DNA of 10,871 nt, from assembly GCA_903910495.1 (NCBI GenBank), contig CAIVZW010000643.1, positions 1 through 10,871 of the forward strand, in the 5' to 3' direction. Of this stretch, positions 1 through 7,855 are shown in pieces. Both the position numbers and the translations under genes were made by a program. Origin of the DNA: an uncultured beta proteobacterium. Its GTDB lineage: Bacteria > Pseudomonadota > Gammaproteobacteria > Burkholderiales > Rhodocyclaceae. The notes under the pieces are model-generated. The model was given only the letters and a program-made list of their open reading frames with translations. It was not told the DNA's origin and did not search any database. Numbering within the stretch: the first letter of the stretch is position 1; the number at the start of each line of letters is the position of its first letter.

Positions 1-1134
1 GAATTCCGGCATATCGAAGACATTGCCGAGCCAGGCCCCGGCTCCTGCACCATGTACGGCACCGCCAATACCCTGTGTGCGCTGGCCGAAGTATTGGGCA
101 TGAGCCTGCCCGCTTCAGCCATGGTTCCGGCAGTCTCGACCCAGCGCCTGCAGGTCGCCGAGGCCAGTGGTCGCCAGATCGTCGAACTGGTCAGACAGGG
201 CATCAGCGCCCGCCAGATCATGAGCCGCGCGGCATTCCACAACGCCATCTGTCTGCTGCTGGCCACCGGCGGTTCGACCAACGCCGTGATGCATCTGCAG
301 GCCATTCACCGCGAAGCCGGGCTGGGTAAATTGCCGCTGGCCGAATTCGACCGGCTCAGTCGGCAGATACCGCTGCTGGCTGCGCTTTATCCCGCGTCCG
401 AATACGACATGATCGACTTCTATGAAGCTGGCGGCATTGCCGCCGTGGAAAAAGCGCTGGCCCCCTTGCTGCACGGCGAAGCCCTGACCGTTACCGGGCA
501 GACCAAGGCCACGCTATGGCAGGACAGCCCCGTCACCCCCCGCCCCGAAGTAATTCGCAGTCTGCATAACCCGGTCAGTAGCGAAGCCGGACTGGCGGTA
601 CTGCAGGGCAATCTGGCCCCGCTGGGTGGCGTGATCAAACCGGCGGCGGTGCCCGAGCACCTGTTCCACTTCTGCGGCAAGGCCCGCGTATTCAATTCCG
701 AAGACGAAGCCGTCACAGCCATTCTGGCCGGCAGCGTGACTCCCGGATCGATGCTGGTGCTGCGCTACGAAGGCCCGAAGGGCGGGCCGGGCATGCCTGA
801 AATGTTCCGCCCGATGAAAGTACTGGAAGGCATGGGCTTGTCCCAAACCTGTGCCCTGATTACCGACGGGCGGTTTTCCGGATCGAACCGCGGACTGTTC
901 GTCGGCCACATCTCGCCGGAAGCCTATGAAGGCGGCCTGATCGCTCTGGTCGAGGACGGTGACGAAATCCTGCTCGATATTGCCGGACGAAAACTCGAAT
1001 TACGGGTCGACGAGGCCGTACTGGCCGCGCGCCGTGCCGTCTGGAAACCGGTCGAGAAGGAGTTCCCGCGGGGCTTCCTGGACCTGTACCGTGACCGTGC
1101 CGCATCCGCCGCCGATGGGGCGATGCTTATATGA
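1..1134 (+). CDS. IlvD/Edd-family dehydratase, 3' part (5' end outside window)
   Basis: The frame is open from base 1, so the gene begins upstream. The 377 residues present compare with roughly 560-600 for the family, so about the first third is missing. IlvD/Edd enzymes remove water from dihydroxy acids or aldonic sugar acids to give 2-keto-3-deoxy acids, using an iron-sulfur cluster and Mg2+. Visible motifs are GPGSCTMYGTAN near residues 12-23, where the Cys should be a cluster ligand; YEGPKGGPGMPEM around residues 256-268; and TDGRFSGSNRG around 288-298, with the family's catalytic Ser. The GSCTMYGTAN form and the RVFNSEDEA motif suggest a sugar-acid dehydratase more than the isoleucine/valine enzyme, and the next gene is a DapA-type lyase, which fits sugar-acid breakdown. 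The substrate is not determined. Stop TGA lies at 1132-1134. Confidence 0.92.
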   Translation, partial: EFRHIEDIAEPGPGSCTMYGTANTLCALAEVLGMSLPASAMVPAVSTQRLQVAEASGRQIVELVRQGISARQIMSRAAFHNAICLLLATGGSTNAVMHLQAIHREAGLGKLPLAEFDRLSRQIPLLAALYPASEYDMIDFYEAGGIAAVEKALAPLLHGEALTVTGQTKATLWQDSPVTPRPEVIRSLHNPVSSEAGLAVLQGNLAPLGGVIKPAAVPEHLFHFCGKARVFNSEDEAVTAILAGSVTPGSMLVLRYEGPKGGPGMPEMFRPMKVLEGMGLSQTCALITDGRFSGSNRGLFVGHISPEAYEGGLIALVEDGDEILLDIAGRKLELRVDEAVLAARRAVWKPVEKEFPRGFLDLYRDRAASAADGAMLI

Positions 1135-1137
1135 GAG

Positions 1138-1142
1138 AAGGA
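1138..1142 (+). promoter_or_regulatory. Ribosome binding site choosing the start of the DapA-like gene
   Basis: AAGGA sits 6 bases before the ATG at 1149. The two earlier in-frame ATGs are less likely starts: 1131 overlaps the upstream stop as ATGA, and 1143 is only one base after the motif. The signal is therefore best placed for 1149. Translational coupling with the dehydratase remains possible. Confidence 0.55.
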
Positions 1143-1148
1143 ATGAGA

Positions 1149-2072
1149 ATGGGCAGAACAATAAGCACGAATGCGATCCACGGCGTGAACGCCATTGTCG
1201 CCATGCCTTTTACCGACGATGGCCGAATCGATTACATCAGTTTTGATCGCGTCCTGAACTTCATGGCCGGTAGCGGGATTAACGGTGCGACTCTATTTGG
1301 CATCGCCAGTGAGTTCCACAAGTTGAGCGATCTGGAGAAGGAGCAACTGGCCAATCGCTTTATCGGCGGCCTGGAAGGCAGCGGCTTGTATCGCGTACTC
1401 TCGGTGACCGATCACGCCACCGAACTGGCGGTGCGCCGTGCGCGCAGCTATCAGGACTTCGGAGTCGATGCCTTGATGCTGTTGCCGCCTTTCTTCCTGC
1501 AACCCGGTACTGAGCAAGTTCTGGAACACGTATTTTCGGTACTGGACGCGGTAACGATTCCGGTGTTCGTGCAGTACGCGCCGAGCGAAACCGGACTACC
1601 GATTACCCCGGAGAAAATGGCCGATATTGCCGCACACTATCCCCACGCCATTTTCAAAATCGAATGCAATCCGCCGGTGGACTACACCAGCGACTTTTTG
1701 AAATTAGTCCCTGACGCCGTCGTGCTCAATGGCTATGCCGGACTGTACATGATCGACATGCTCGCGGTTGGAGGAAAAGGTGTCATGCCCGGTTGCTCGT
1801 TCGGGGAAATCTATGCCGAAATCTACCGACTGTGGCAAAGCGAGGATCGTGAAGGCGCCCGCACGTTGCACGCGAAACTCCTGCCCTACATCAAGCGCTG
1901 GATGAGCCGCGCCGAGTACATCATTCAGGTGGAGAAAACCCTGTTGCAGCGACGTGGCGTCATTGCCAGCGATTACTGCCGCAAACCGGGCTTTGTCGTA
2001 CCTGCGGACGAGTACGATTTCATCACACGCTTCCTGAACGAATTCTCCAATCTTCTGCCCAGGATTGCTTAG
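1149..2072 (+). CDS. DapA/NanA superfamily (dihydrodipicolinate synthase-like) lyase
   Basis: Class I aldolase-type TIM barrel of 307 residues, close to the usual family length of about 300. It starts NAIVAMPFTDDGRID, typical of the first strand of the family. The Schiff-base lysine is K170 in IFKIE and the conserved tyrosine is Y143 in VFVQYAPSETG. The GGKGVMPG motif near residues 208-215 matches the family's late glycine-rich segment. Members cleave or dehydrate 2-keto acids such as 2-keto-3-deoxy sugar acids, or make dihydrodipicolinate. Coupled directly behind a sugar-acid-type dehydratase, it most likely processes the 2-keto-3-deoxy product. A lysine-biosynthesis role is unlikely because the ATLFGIASEFHKL region differs from the canonical DapA GTTGES box. 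In-frame alternatives at 1131 (overlapping the previous stop) and 1143 would add 6 or 2 residues. The exact reaction is unknown. Confidence 0.87.
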   Translation: MGRTISTNAIHGVNAIVAMPFTDDGRIDYISFDRVLNFMAGSGINGATLFGIASEFHKLSDLEKEQLANRFIGGLEGSGLYRVLSVTDHATELAVRRARSYQDFGVDALMLLPPFFLQPGTEQVLEHVFSVLDAVTIPVFVQYAPSETGLPITPEKMADIAAHYPHAIFKIECNPPVDYTSDFLKLVPDAVVLNGYAGLYMIDMLAVGGKGVMPGCSFGEIYAEIYRLWQSEDREGARTLHAKLLPYIKRWMSRAEYIIQVEKTLLQRRGVIASDYCRKPGFVVPADEYDFITRFLNEFSNLLPRIA

Positions 2073-2130
2073 CCGGATTTGCCCGACACCTTGCGGTCTT
2101 GATTTGCCGGATAGCAGCCACGGCCAGACG

Positions 2131-2175
2131 GCGTCAGACCTCTATTCCGGTGACGGTATGTTTCGCCCCTGACGC
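2131..2175. terminator. Inverted repeat in the convergent gap, possible weak terminator
   Basis: GCGTCAG at 2131-2137 is perfectly complementary to CTGACGC at 2169-2175, between the ends of the DapA-like gene and the opposing lolD. The spacer is long (31 bases) and no run of T follows on either strand. It is at best a bidirectional structure or a Rho-dependent end, and may be chance. Nothing else recognisable lies in 2073-2187. Confidence 0.25.
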
Positions 2176-2187
2176 TAGATCGATGCG

Positions 2188-2880
2188 TTACAGGAACGAC
2201 CCGTCGCGCAGCGTCAGTATCCGGTCGGCCCGCCCGGCCAGTCCGGGATCGTGCGTGACGATGATAAAACTCGTCTGCCGCGAGCGATTGAGCGCCAGCA
2301 TCAGTTCGAACACGCCCTCGGCCGTTTGCCGGTCGAGGTTGCCGGTCGGCTCGTCGGCCAGCACGCAGGCCGGTTCGGTCACCAGTGCGCGGGCAATTGC
2401 CGCCCGCTGGCGCTCGCCTCCGGAAAGTTCCGAAGGCGTGTGGTCGAGCCGGTGCGACAGCCCGACTTCGCCGAGCACCACCGCCGCCCGCTCTTCCGCT
2501 TCGGCTTTGGGCATGCGCCGGATGAATAGCGGCATGGCGACGTTTTCCAGCGCCGTGAATTCGGGCAGCAGATGATGGAACTGGTAGACGAAACCGAGAT
2601 GACGGTTGCGCAGGGTGCCGCGTTCGGCGTCGCTGATCTCGGACAGATCGCGCCCCATCAACTGGATCTTGCCTGCCGTTGCGGCGTCCAGCCCGCCGAG
2701 CAGATGCAGCAGGGTGCTCTTGCCCGAACCGGAGGCACCGACCACGGCGACCCGCTCACCGGCCACGATTTCCAGATCGACACCAAGCAGGACGGGCACT
2801 TCGGCGCCCTCGCCCGTACCCTGCCGGTAAATCTTTTTCAGCCCCTGGCAGGCCAACACGATCTGACGGGCATCACTCAT
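2188..2880 (-). CDS. lolD: Lipoprotein-releasing system ATP-binding protein LolD
   Basis: ATPase subunit of the inner-membrane Lol complex, which extracts lipoproteins from the outer leaflet of the inner membrane and passes them to LolA. It has 230 residues, normal for LolD. Walker [10 protein letters not shown] is at residues 48-56, the Q-loop at about Q100 in [12 protein letters not shown], the ABC signature LSGGE at 152-156, Walker [12 protein letters not shown] at 173-183 and the switch histidine at H210. The [14 protein letters not shown] stretch is typical of LolD/FtsE-like MacB-class ATPases. I chose the ATG at 2878-2880 because the protein then begins at normal family length. The open frame continues 67 codons further upstream, but that part only overlaps the permease and has no family resemblance. 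The start overlaps the permease stop (ATGAGTGA), so translation is probably coupled. Confidence 0.96.
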   Translation of the reverse strand: MSDARQIVLACQGLKKIYRQGTGEGAEVPVLLGVDLEIVAGERVAVVGASGSGKSTLLHLLGGLDAATAGKIQLMGRDLSEISDAERGTLRNRHLGFVYQFHHLLPEFTALENVAMPLFIRRMPKAEAEERAAVVLGEVGLSHRLDHTPSELSGGERQRAAIARALVTEPACVLADEPTGNLDRQTAEGVFELMLALNRSRQTSFIIVTHDPGLAGRADRILTLRDGSFL

Positions 2881-4120
2881 AGCGCAAGGCCTCCGCCGGA
2901 TTGACGCGCGACGCGCGCCAACTCGGATAGATCGTCGCCACCAGTGACAATACAAAGGACAACCCGGTGATGGTGCTGACGTCCTTCCACTGCAATTCGG
3001 ACGGCAGGTTGGAGATGTAATACACCTCCTTGGACATGAACTGCGTGCCGAGCAGGCGCTCGATGAAGGGCACGACCACATCGACGTTGAGCGCCAGCGT
3101 TACGCCCCCGGCAATACCGAGGCCAAGGCCGATGAAACCGATCAGCGCACCCTGCACCATAAAGATGGCCATCACGCTGCCGGGACTGGCGCCGAGCGTG
3201 CGCAGGATGGCAATGTCGGCCTGCTTGTCGGTTACCGCCATGACCAGCGTCGACACGATGTTGAATGCGGCCACGGCGACGATCAGCGAGAGGATGATGA
3301 ACATCATGTTCTTTTCGATCTGCACGGCGCGGAAGAAATTGGCATGGCTGCGCGTCCAGTCGCTGATGTAGGCCGCCGTATTCAGGCTGTTGGCCAGTTG
3401 CCGGGCAATCGCCGGCGCCTTGAACAGATCGTCGAGCTTGAGGCGGACACCGGAAACGCGATCGTCCATGCGGTACAGGCGCTGCGCGTCTTCCATGCGG
3501 ATCAGCGCCAGCCCGCTGTCGTACTCAAACATGCCGACCTCGAACAGGCCAGTGACAGTAAAGGTCTTCAGGCGCGGCACCACGCCGGCGGGAGTGACAA
3601 CGCCCTGCGGCGCAATGACGGTCACCTTGTCGCCGACGAAAACGCCGAGCGCACGTGCCAGTTCGCTGCCCAGCACAATGTTGAACGAATCCGGCACCAG
3701 TGTTTCGAGCCGGCCTTCCTTCATGTGCGAGCGGAAGTCGACGACCTTGTCCTCAAAGTCCGGCAGAATGCCGCGCACCAATGTGCCACGCACCGACTGC
3801 CCGAAGGAAAGCATGCCCTGCGCCTGCACGAAAGGCGCCGCCGCCAGCACGCCCGGTTGTTTGGCCGCCTGTTCCGCCACCCCCTGCCACTCGGCCATCT
3901 CGCCGCTGGCACCGGTAATCTGGACGTGCGATACCACGGCCAGGATGCGGCTGCGTAACTCGGTCTGGAAACCGTTCATCACGGAAAGCACGACGATCAG
4001 CGCAGCCACGCCGAGCGCAATGCCAAGCATCGAAATCATCGAAATGAAGGAGATGAAATGATTTCGTCGTTTGGCACGCGTATAACGCAGACCGATCAGC
4101 AGTTCGTAAGGCAAGGCCAT
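2873..4120 (-). CDS. lolC: Lipoprotein-releasing ABC permease, LolC/LolE type (LolF-like single permease)
   Basis: Membrane subunit of the Lol exporter, 415 residues. The order is an N-terminal amphipathic [26 protein letters not shown] segment, a first membrane helix (about residues 30-50), a large periplasmic domain (about 55-265), then three C-terminal membrane helices (near 270-295, 320-350 and 375-400). The [12 protein letters not shown] motif after the first helix is characteristic. A proline-bearing loop, [12 protein letters not shown], near residues 174-185 corresponds to the Hook that recruits LolA in LolC-type subunits. The ATG at 4118-4120 is preferred over an in-frame TTG nine bases upstream. 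The gene sits directly before lolD with overlapping ends. No second permease gene is next to it, which suggests one subunit acts as a homodimer (LolF arrangement), although a separate lolE elsewhere cannot be excluded. Confidence 0.94.
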   Translation of the reverse strand: MALPYELLIGLRYTRAKRRNHFISFISMISMLGIALGVAALIVVLSVMNGFQTELRSRILAVVSHVQITGASGEMAEWQGVAEQAAKQPGVLAAAPFVQAQGMLSFGQSVRGTLVRGILPDFEDKVVDFRSHMKEGRLETLVPDSFNIVLGSELARALGVFVGDKVTVIAPQGVVTPAGVVPRLKTFTVTGLFEVGMFEYDSGLALIRMEDAQRLYRMDDRVSGVRLKLDDLFKAPAIARQLANSLNTAAYISDWTRSHANFFRAVQIEKNMMFIILSLIVAVAAFNIVSTLVMAVTDKQADIAILRTLGASPGSVMAIFMVQGALIGFIGLGLGIAGGVTLALNVDVVVPFIERLLGTQFMSKEVYYISNLPSELQWKDVSTITGLSFVLSLVATIYPSWRASRVNPAEALRYE

Positions 4121-4298
4121 CAGTGGCAAATTCTCATGTCTGGCTTACAGGCAAGCCGGGGTGGAACGGCAAAAACGCTATGCTACACTTTTCCCGGCCA
4201 TTCTTCCCCGCCAGCAACGTCCGTTCAGGGCAATTGCAATGAAAATGCAGGAATCCGGAACCGATTGAGCAAAAAAAGATGATTTCATACTTCGTTCC

Positions 4299-4306
4299 AA
4301 AGGAGG
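4299..4306 (+). promoter_or_regulatory. Near-perfect Shine-Dalgarno sequence
   Basis: AAAGGAGG lies 5 bases before the ATG at 4312 and is among the strongest ribosome binding sites in the window. There is no long gene behind it, only a 23-codon ORF, so it either serves a tiny peptide or is left over from a truncated gene. Confidence 0.5.
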
Positions 4307-4311
4307 ATGGA

Positions 4312-4383
4312 ATGTCTAAATCCCAGACAGTACTGCACGGCGAGAAGACGATGGATTCCGACCGACCTGTTTATGAGTTTTAG
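4312..4383 (+). CDS. 23-codon ORF behind a strong RBS, probable 5' gene remnant
   Basis: ATG at 4312 to TAG at 4381 encodes 23 residues beginning MSKSQTVLHGEK and ending RPVYEF. It has no signal peptide, membrane segment or recognised domain. Codon use looks ordinary for a protein N-terminus (Ser/Lys/Asp/Glu-rich), and the ribosome binding site is excellent. The ORF stops just where the accessory cluster begins, so my reading is that it is the severed start of a gene that once ran rightward, divergent from lolC. A functional leader or small protein cannot be excluded. Confidence 0.35.
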   Translation: MSKSQTVLHGEKTMDSDRPVYEF

Positions 4384-4419
4384 TTGGGCAACAAAGTATG
4401 GAAATCGACGTTGAGAGTT

Positions 4420-4432
4420 GGCCGCCACGGCC
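4420..4432 (-). terminator. Small GC hairpin downstream of the kinase
   Basis: GGCCG-CCA-CGGCC (5-bp stem, 3-base loop) lies 12 bases past the stop of the kinase, the last gene of the - strand cluster. No T-tract follows in the direction of transcription, so this is a weak terminator candidate only. Confidence 0.25.
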
Positions 4433-4444
4433 CGAGCCGATACA

Positions 4445-6109
4445 TTACACGCACCCGTTCACATATCCGCCCAAGCTCTGATACTTTGAATAGAGATCTT
4501 CGTAAGCCTGTGCCGCTAGTACATTTGGACGATAGGTCTTGCAGACCGGTGATGCCATAGCCTTTTGCGCTTGAGCAATGTCCGCGTAAATGCCGCCCAC
4601 GGTCGCGGCAAAGATCGCAGCCCCTAAAGCACAACTTTGTTCACTTTCCAATACGTCGATAGGGCAGTTCCAAACGTCTGCACAAACTTGCATTACAAAA
4701 TCCGATTTTTTGGAGATACCTCCAATAACTACTACTGAATCGATTGCAATACCTTCATCCTTGAAGCGCTCAATAATGGCCCGTGCGCCAAAGGCAGTTG
4801 CTTCAACTAAAGCGCGATAAACCTGCGGCGCTTCGCTGCCCATTTTAAGACCTGAGATTGCCATGGCGACTGTTTGATCTGCATCGGGAGTACGTCTGCC
4901 GTTGACCCAGTCGAGTGCAGTTATGCCTGCTTCGCCGACTTTGAGTTGGGCGGCCGCATCACCTAAAGCCGCGAGGGTTTTTTCTTCTATTTCTTGCGCC
5001 AGCTTTTGTTTGGTGTGCTCATCCACCAATGCGGTACCTTGCAATAGACTGGCAACGGGCCAGTTTATGAGATTGCGAAACCACGCATACAAGTCGCCAA
5101 ATGCCGATTGCCCCGCTTCCAGTCCCACCAGGCCCGGCATCACTGATCCATCGACCTGACCGCAAATGCCGCGGATCGATTTATCCCCGATGTCTTCATA
5201 GCGCGCAACGGTGATGTCGCAGGTGGAGGTACCCATGATTTTGGTCAAGACACCCGGCTTGACGTTGGCGGCCACCGCGCCCATGTGGCAATCAAAAGCG
5301 CCGAAACCGACCGGCGTCCCGTTCGGCAAACCCAGCTTGCCTGCCCATTCTTCGGTGAGCAACCCACAGCGCTGATCCGAGGTGAAAGTCTCGATTGGCA
5401 ACCTGTCGCGCAAGCCGCTCAGCAAGGAATCAATGCCGCTGAAGAATGCATCGGGCGGATAGCCTCCCCAACTCGCGTGCCACATCAGCTTGTGACCCGT
5501 GGCACAGCGCCCCATGCGCAATTTCTTAGGGTGGGTGGTGCCGGTCACTAGCGCTGAAATCCAATCACAATGCTCGACCCAGACGTGCGCCACCCGAGCG
5601 ACAGCCGGGTCGGCGCGTAAGACATGCAAGGCTTTTGCCCAATACCATTCGGAAGAATAAATTCCCCCTTCGAATTTCAGATAGTTCTCCGATGCCGCCC
5701 TGGCCCCAGCGGTGATCTCTCGTGCTTCCTTGACCGCGGTATGGTCTTTCCACAAGACAAACATGGCGTTCGGATTGTCCGAAAACTCGGGCAGCAGGGA
5801 CAAGGCCACGCCATCCTGGTCGAGGCAGATCGGCGTGGACCCCGTTGTATCGAAGCTCATCCCGATCACCTGTCGGGCGGTACCTGCGGGCGCTTTTTCC
5901 CATAGGCGCTGCACCGCCTCGACGAGGCTTTCCGTGTAGTCCAGCGGGTGTTGGCGAAACTGGTTTTTTTCGGCCACGCAAAAGAGTCCTTTGGCCCAGC
6001 GCGGATAATAGACGACCGCGCTGGCGACTTCTTCGCCGCTCAAGGCATTGACGAGCAAAGCCCTTACCGAATCAGTACCGTAATCCAAACCCAATGCATA
6101 AGGGATCAT
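4445..6109 (-). CDS. araB: FGGY-family carbohydrate kinase, AraB (ribulokinase) type
   Basis: 554 residues; E. coli AraB has 566. FGGY kinases phosphorylate ketoses or polyols with ATP. The start matches AraB closely (GLDYGTDSVRALLVNALSGEE, then YYPRWAKGLFC and NQFRQHP). Further AraB signatures are SFDTTGSTP (85-93), FVLWKDHTAVKEA, GGIYSSEWYWAK, GRCATGHKLMWH, the catalytic-Asp segment GAFDCHMGA (D273), MGTSTCDI, CGQVDGSVMPGLVGLEAGQSAFGDLYAWF, DWVNGRRTP and VVIGGISKK near the ATP site. The ATG at 6107-6109 is chosen because homology begins there; the frame extends 33 codons upstream without resemblance. No araA or araD is adjacent. The neighbours are a TIM-barrel decarboxylase/isomerase-like enzyme and an ApnO-like dehydrogenase, so the real substrate may be a ketose such as L-erythrulose rather than L-ribulose. 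That substrate is an inference. Composition is less GC-rich than the lol genes. Confidence 0.9.
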   Translation of the reverse strand: MIPYALGLDYGTDSVRALLVNALSGEEVASAVVYYPRWAKGLFCVAEKNQFRQHPLDYTESLVEAVQRLWEKAPAGTARQVIGMSFDTTGSTPICLDQDGVALSLLPEFSDNPNAMFVLWKDHTAVKEAREITAGARAASENYLKFEGGIYSSEWYWAKALHVLRADPAVARVAHVWVEHCDWISALVTGTTHPKKLRMGRCATGHKLMWHASWGGYPPDAFFSGIDSLLSGLRDRLPIETFTSDQRCGLLTEEWAGKLGLPNGTPVGFGAFDCHMGAVAANVKPGVLTKIMGTSTCDITVARYEDIGDKSIRGICGQVDGSVMPGLVGLEAGQSAFGDLYAWFRNLINWPVASLLQGTALVDEHTKQKLAQEIEEKTLAALGDAAAQLKVGEAGITALDWVNGRRTPDADQTVAMAISGLKMGSEAPQVYRALVEATAFGARAIIERFKDEGIAIDSVVVIGGISKKSDFVMQVCADVWNCPIDVLESEQSCALGAAIFAATVGGIYADIAQAQKAMASPVCKTYRPNVLAAQAYEDLYSKYQSLGGYVNGCV

Positions 6110-6150
6110 AGGCCACCAGCAAGCATCATTGACCGTTCCGGAAGGTGAGC

Positions 6151-6978
6151 TCAGGTGATCGAGGCGATCTGATCTTTGACATTCTCGGGCTCGAAGATCT
6201 TCCGCCAATCATCCTTTATGAACTCTTTGAGTCCGCGCTGTAATGCCTTGTTCGCCGCGTCGGAGAACACGGCGCCGGGCAACTCGTCGAACAGCACAGC
6301 CAGCTGAATTCGCAAGTGTCCGAGCAAGAAGTCTCGAGCCGCCTCGGCGGGAACACCCCTCTTGATGACCTCATCAAGGCCTTGTCGAATGACATAAATG
6401 CAAGTCGCTGAAAGCACCTCTACGAGTGCCGGTTCGAGCAAGCCCATCTGTTCCGCGGTGATTCTATGTGCCTTGCAAACGGGACCATAGAACGTGCTTG
6501 CCAGCGCTTCACCCAGGGCATAATGAGCTTCGGGACCTTGCACCAGCGCACAGACGATGGCTTGTTTAGCGGCAACGCCGCCAAAGTGATCTTTTTGCTC
6601 TTCCGCCGTAGGGCCCCAATAGAAGATTGATGGATGCGCGGGGTGGGTGATGAAGTAGCTCAGGTCCGGACGCGCGTGAATCTTTCCGGCAAGCGGAGCC
6701 GCCGGATCGAGGATCATGACCATTGACCCGCTCTTCATTTGCGGAACGTATTCGCTGGTCACCTTGGCGAGCGCGACGTCAGGCACGGCGAATATCACCA
6801 CGTCTGCATCTCGTACGCTGTCTTCGGGCCGTGACAAAGCCAGCCCGGCGTCCGACATCCGGGAAATTCCTGCTGGGCTTACTTCATGATAGCTGGTTTC
6901 ATAGGACGACCTGCGCAGGTTGTGCGCCAGGCGCATGCCCATTTTCCCGCCGGCCCCGAACAAAGCAATTTTATGCAT
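6151..6978 (-). CDS. NAD-binding acid-sugar oxidoreductase, ApnO-like (paralogue 1)
   Basis: 275 residues. The N-terminal Rossmann motif GAGGKMG is at 8-14, followed by ADVVIFAVPD around 58-67. Other landmarks are FITHPAHPSIF (109-119), FGGVAAKQAIVCAL (132-145) and EQMGLLEPALVEVLSAT (177-192), then a helical C-terminal half of the 6-phosphogluconate-dehydrogenase type. The pattern fits the D-apionate oxidoisomerase (ApnO) group, which oxidises and rearranges a branched sugar acid to 3-oxo-isoapionate; this assignment is from memory of the family and is not proven here. It is clearly related to the gene at 9734-10576 but diverged: THPAHPSIFYWG against THPCHPPLFNDE. A TTAGGA ribosome binding site lies about 7 bases before the ATG. 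It is 57 bp behind the TIM-barrel gene and 41 bp ahead of the kinase, so it is probably co-transcribed with both. Confidence 0.85.
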   Translation of the reverse strand: MHKIALFGAGGKMGMRLAHNLRRSSYETSYHEVSPAGISRMSDAGLALSRPEDSVRDADVVIFAVPDVALAKVTSEYVPQMKSGSMVMILDPAAPLAGKIHARPDLSYFITHPAHPSIFYWGPTAEEQKDHFGGVAAKQAIVCALVQGPEAHYALGEALASTFYGPVCKAHRITAEQMGLLEPALVEVLSATCIYVIRQGLDEVIKRGVPAEAARDFLLGHLRIQLAVLFDELPGAVFSDAANKALQRGLKEFIKDDWRKIFEPENVKDQIASIT

Positions 6979-7035
6979 ATCATTTTCCTAACTGAGAATT
7001 GAATACGAATACGGCTAATGATCAACCTCCGACGG

Positions 7036-7851
7036 TCAATCGAACAAATTAGATTCCTTTAAAAAGGACACGCTGGAAGCCACCCATTCCGCCTCTTTCA
7101 AGATGGTGTCATTCAAGGTGTTCTGCGGCGGGGTCCATAGCTCGATGATGGCGCTCCTGCACCGGCCATGCGCCGCGATGGTTCTGACCAGCGCCGGTAT
7201 GCTAAGCATTCCCTGCCCGGCCGGCCGTCCTTCCACCACGAAGCCCATCTTGTGATCAACGCGGCGCACCGTGAACTCTTTGATGTGCAGATTGATCGTG
7301 TGCGGCGCCAGCGTCCGAACAACCTCCGCGACACCTTCACCGGCGCCCATGCTGTTGACCGAATCAAGACAAATGCCGACCCACTCGGGATCGGTCTCGG
7401 TCACCATGCGGACGAAATCCGTGCTCAGGAATCGGTCATGATTCTCGATTGCAAGACGGATTCCGAGCTTTTTCAACCGTGGCACAAGAGACCGAACTAC
7501 GCGGATTACCTCGTCGATGTCCGGTTCGTAGCCCGGGCCATCGACGACCAGACGCAGCACAGGCGAACCGAGCTGCTTTGCAATGTCCAGATAGTCTTGG
7601 ACACTATCCGCGATTAGTCCACGCATACCCACTTCGAGGCGTACACCAAGGAGGGTCGCAGTGCGGCGAAGATCATGGAGTTCTTCCTGGGAAAGAACAT
7701 GCAACGGGCAGTTGTCCGCGATCTGCACCACAGGCAGGTCGTATGCATGCGCCTGCGACACAAGGTCGCTCAAAGTCATCGGCGTTTCCGGAACTTTTCC
7801 CGGTACGCCAAAGGCCCATGTGTAAGCGTACGTCGATAAACCTAGTTGCAT
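7036..7851 (-). CDS. Xylose-isomerase-fold TIM-barrel enzyme, OiaC-like
   Basis: 271 residues, with the sugar phosphate isomerase/epimerase (AP endonuclease 2) fold. It begins MQLGLSTYAYTWAFGVPGK. The expected divalent-metal ligands are all present: E136 (LAIENHD), D163 (ICLDSVNS), H189 (NLHIKEF) and E237 (IIELWT). Within this fold, enzymes that accompany ApnO-like dehydrogenases include 3-oxo-isoapionate decarboxylase (OiaC), which yields L-erythrulose. The GVP start, the VVQIADNCPL motif and the neighbouring ApnO-like gene support that reading, but a ketose 3-epimerase or isomerase is also possible. No signal peptide, so cytosolic. The ribosome binding site is weak. The upstream 327 bases hold only gene remnants. 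The product would feed the AraB-type kinase two genes downstream. Confidence 0.86.
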   Translation of the reverse strand: MQLGLSTYAYTWAFGVPGKVPETPMTLSDLVSQAHAYDLPVVQIADNCPLHVLSQEELHDLRRTATLLGVRLEVGMRGLIADSVQDYLDIAKQLGSPVLRLVVDGPGYEPDIDEVIRVVRSLVPRLKKLGIRLAIENHDRFLSTDFVRMVTETDPEWVGICLDSVNSMGAGEGVAEVVRTLAPHTINLHIKEFTVRRVDHKMGFVVEGRPAGQGMLSIPALVRTIAAHGRCRSAIIELWTPPQNTLNDTILKEAEWVASSVSFLKESNLFD

Positions 7852-7855
7852 AATA

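Larger units (their letters stand above)
4121..4444. other. Intergenic region upstream of lolC and downstream of the sugar kinase
   Basis: This 324-base stretch has no full gene. It must carry the lolC promoter on the - strand; I see no -35/-10 pair good enough to mark, although an AT-rich patch at about 4171-4192 is a candidate (TATGCTACACT on +, AGTGTAGCATA on -). From about 4295 the + strand shows a strong Shine-Dalgarno and a very short ORF, and 4420-4432 is a small hairpin after the kinase stop. Core-like GC-rich sequence gives way around here to the accessory sugar-acid cluster. Confidence 0.6.

Noticed and set aside
1..6. Window starts exactly at GAATTC, suggesting a cloned EcoRI end
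   Set aside because: Several other GAATTC sites occur inside the window, so this may be chance or a partial-digest clone; it says nothing about function.
2099..2575. + strand frame of 158 codons overlapping lolD
   Set aside because: Rich in Arg and Ser, lies opposite conserved LolD motifs, and has no ribosome binding site.
2881..3081. 67-codon N-terminal extension of lolD
   Set aside because: It lies wholly inside the permease gene in another frame, is Cys/Arg/Ser-rich without family resemblance, and the ATG at 2880 gives the normal length.
3344..4061. Long open frames on the + strand opposite the permease
   Set aside because: Antisense shadows in GC-rich coding sequence; composition is odd (His/Arg/Ser-rich) and the opposite strand carries a clear lolC-type gene.
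4307..4417. Alternative + strand ORF starting at the ATG inside AGGAGGATG
   Set aside because: The ATG overlaps the Shine-Dalgarno itself, so it has no usable ribosome binding site, and the product resembles nothing.
6110..6208. 33-codon N-terminal extension of the FGGY kinase
   Set aside because: It overlaps the end of the upstream gene, and FGGY homology begins precisely at the ATG at 6109.
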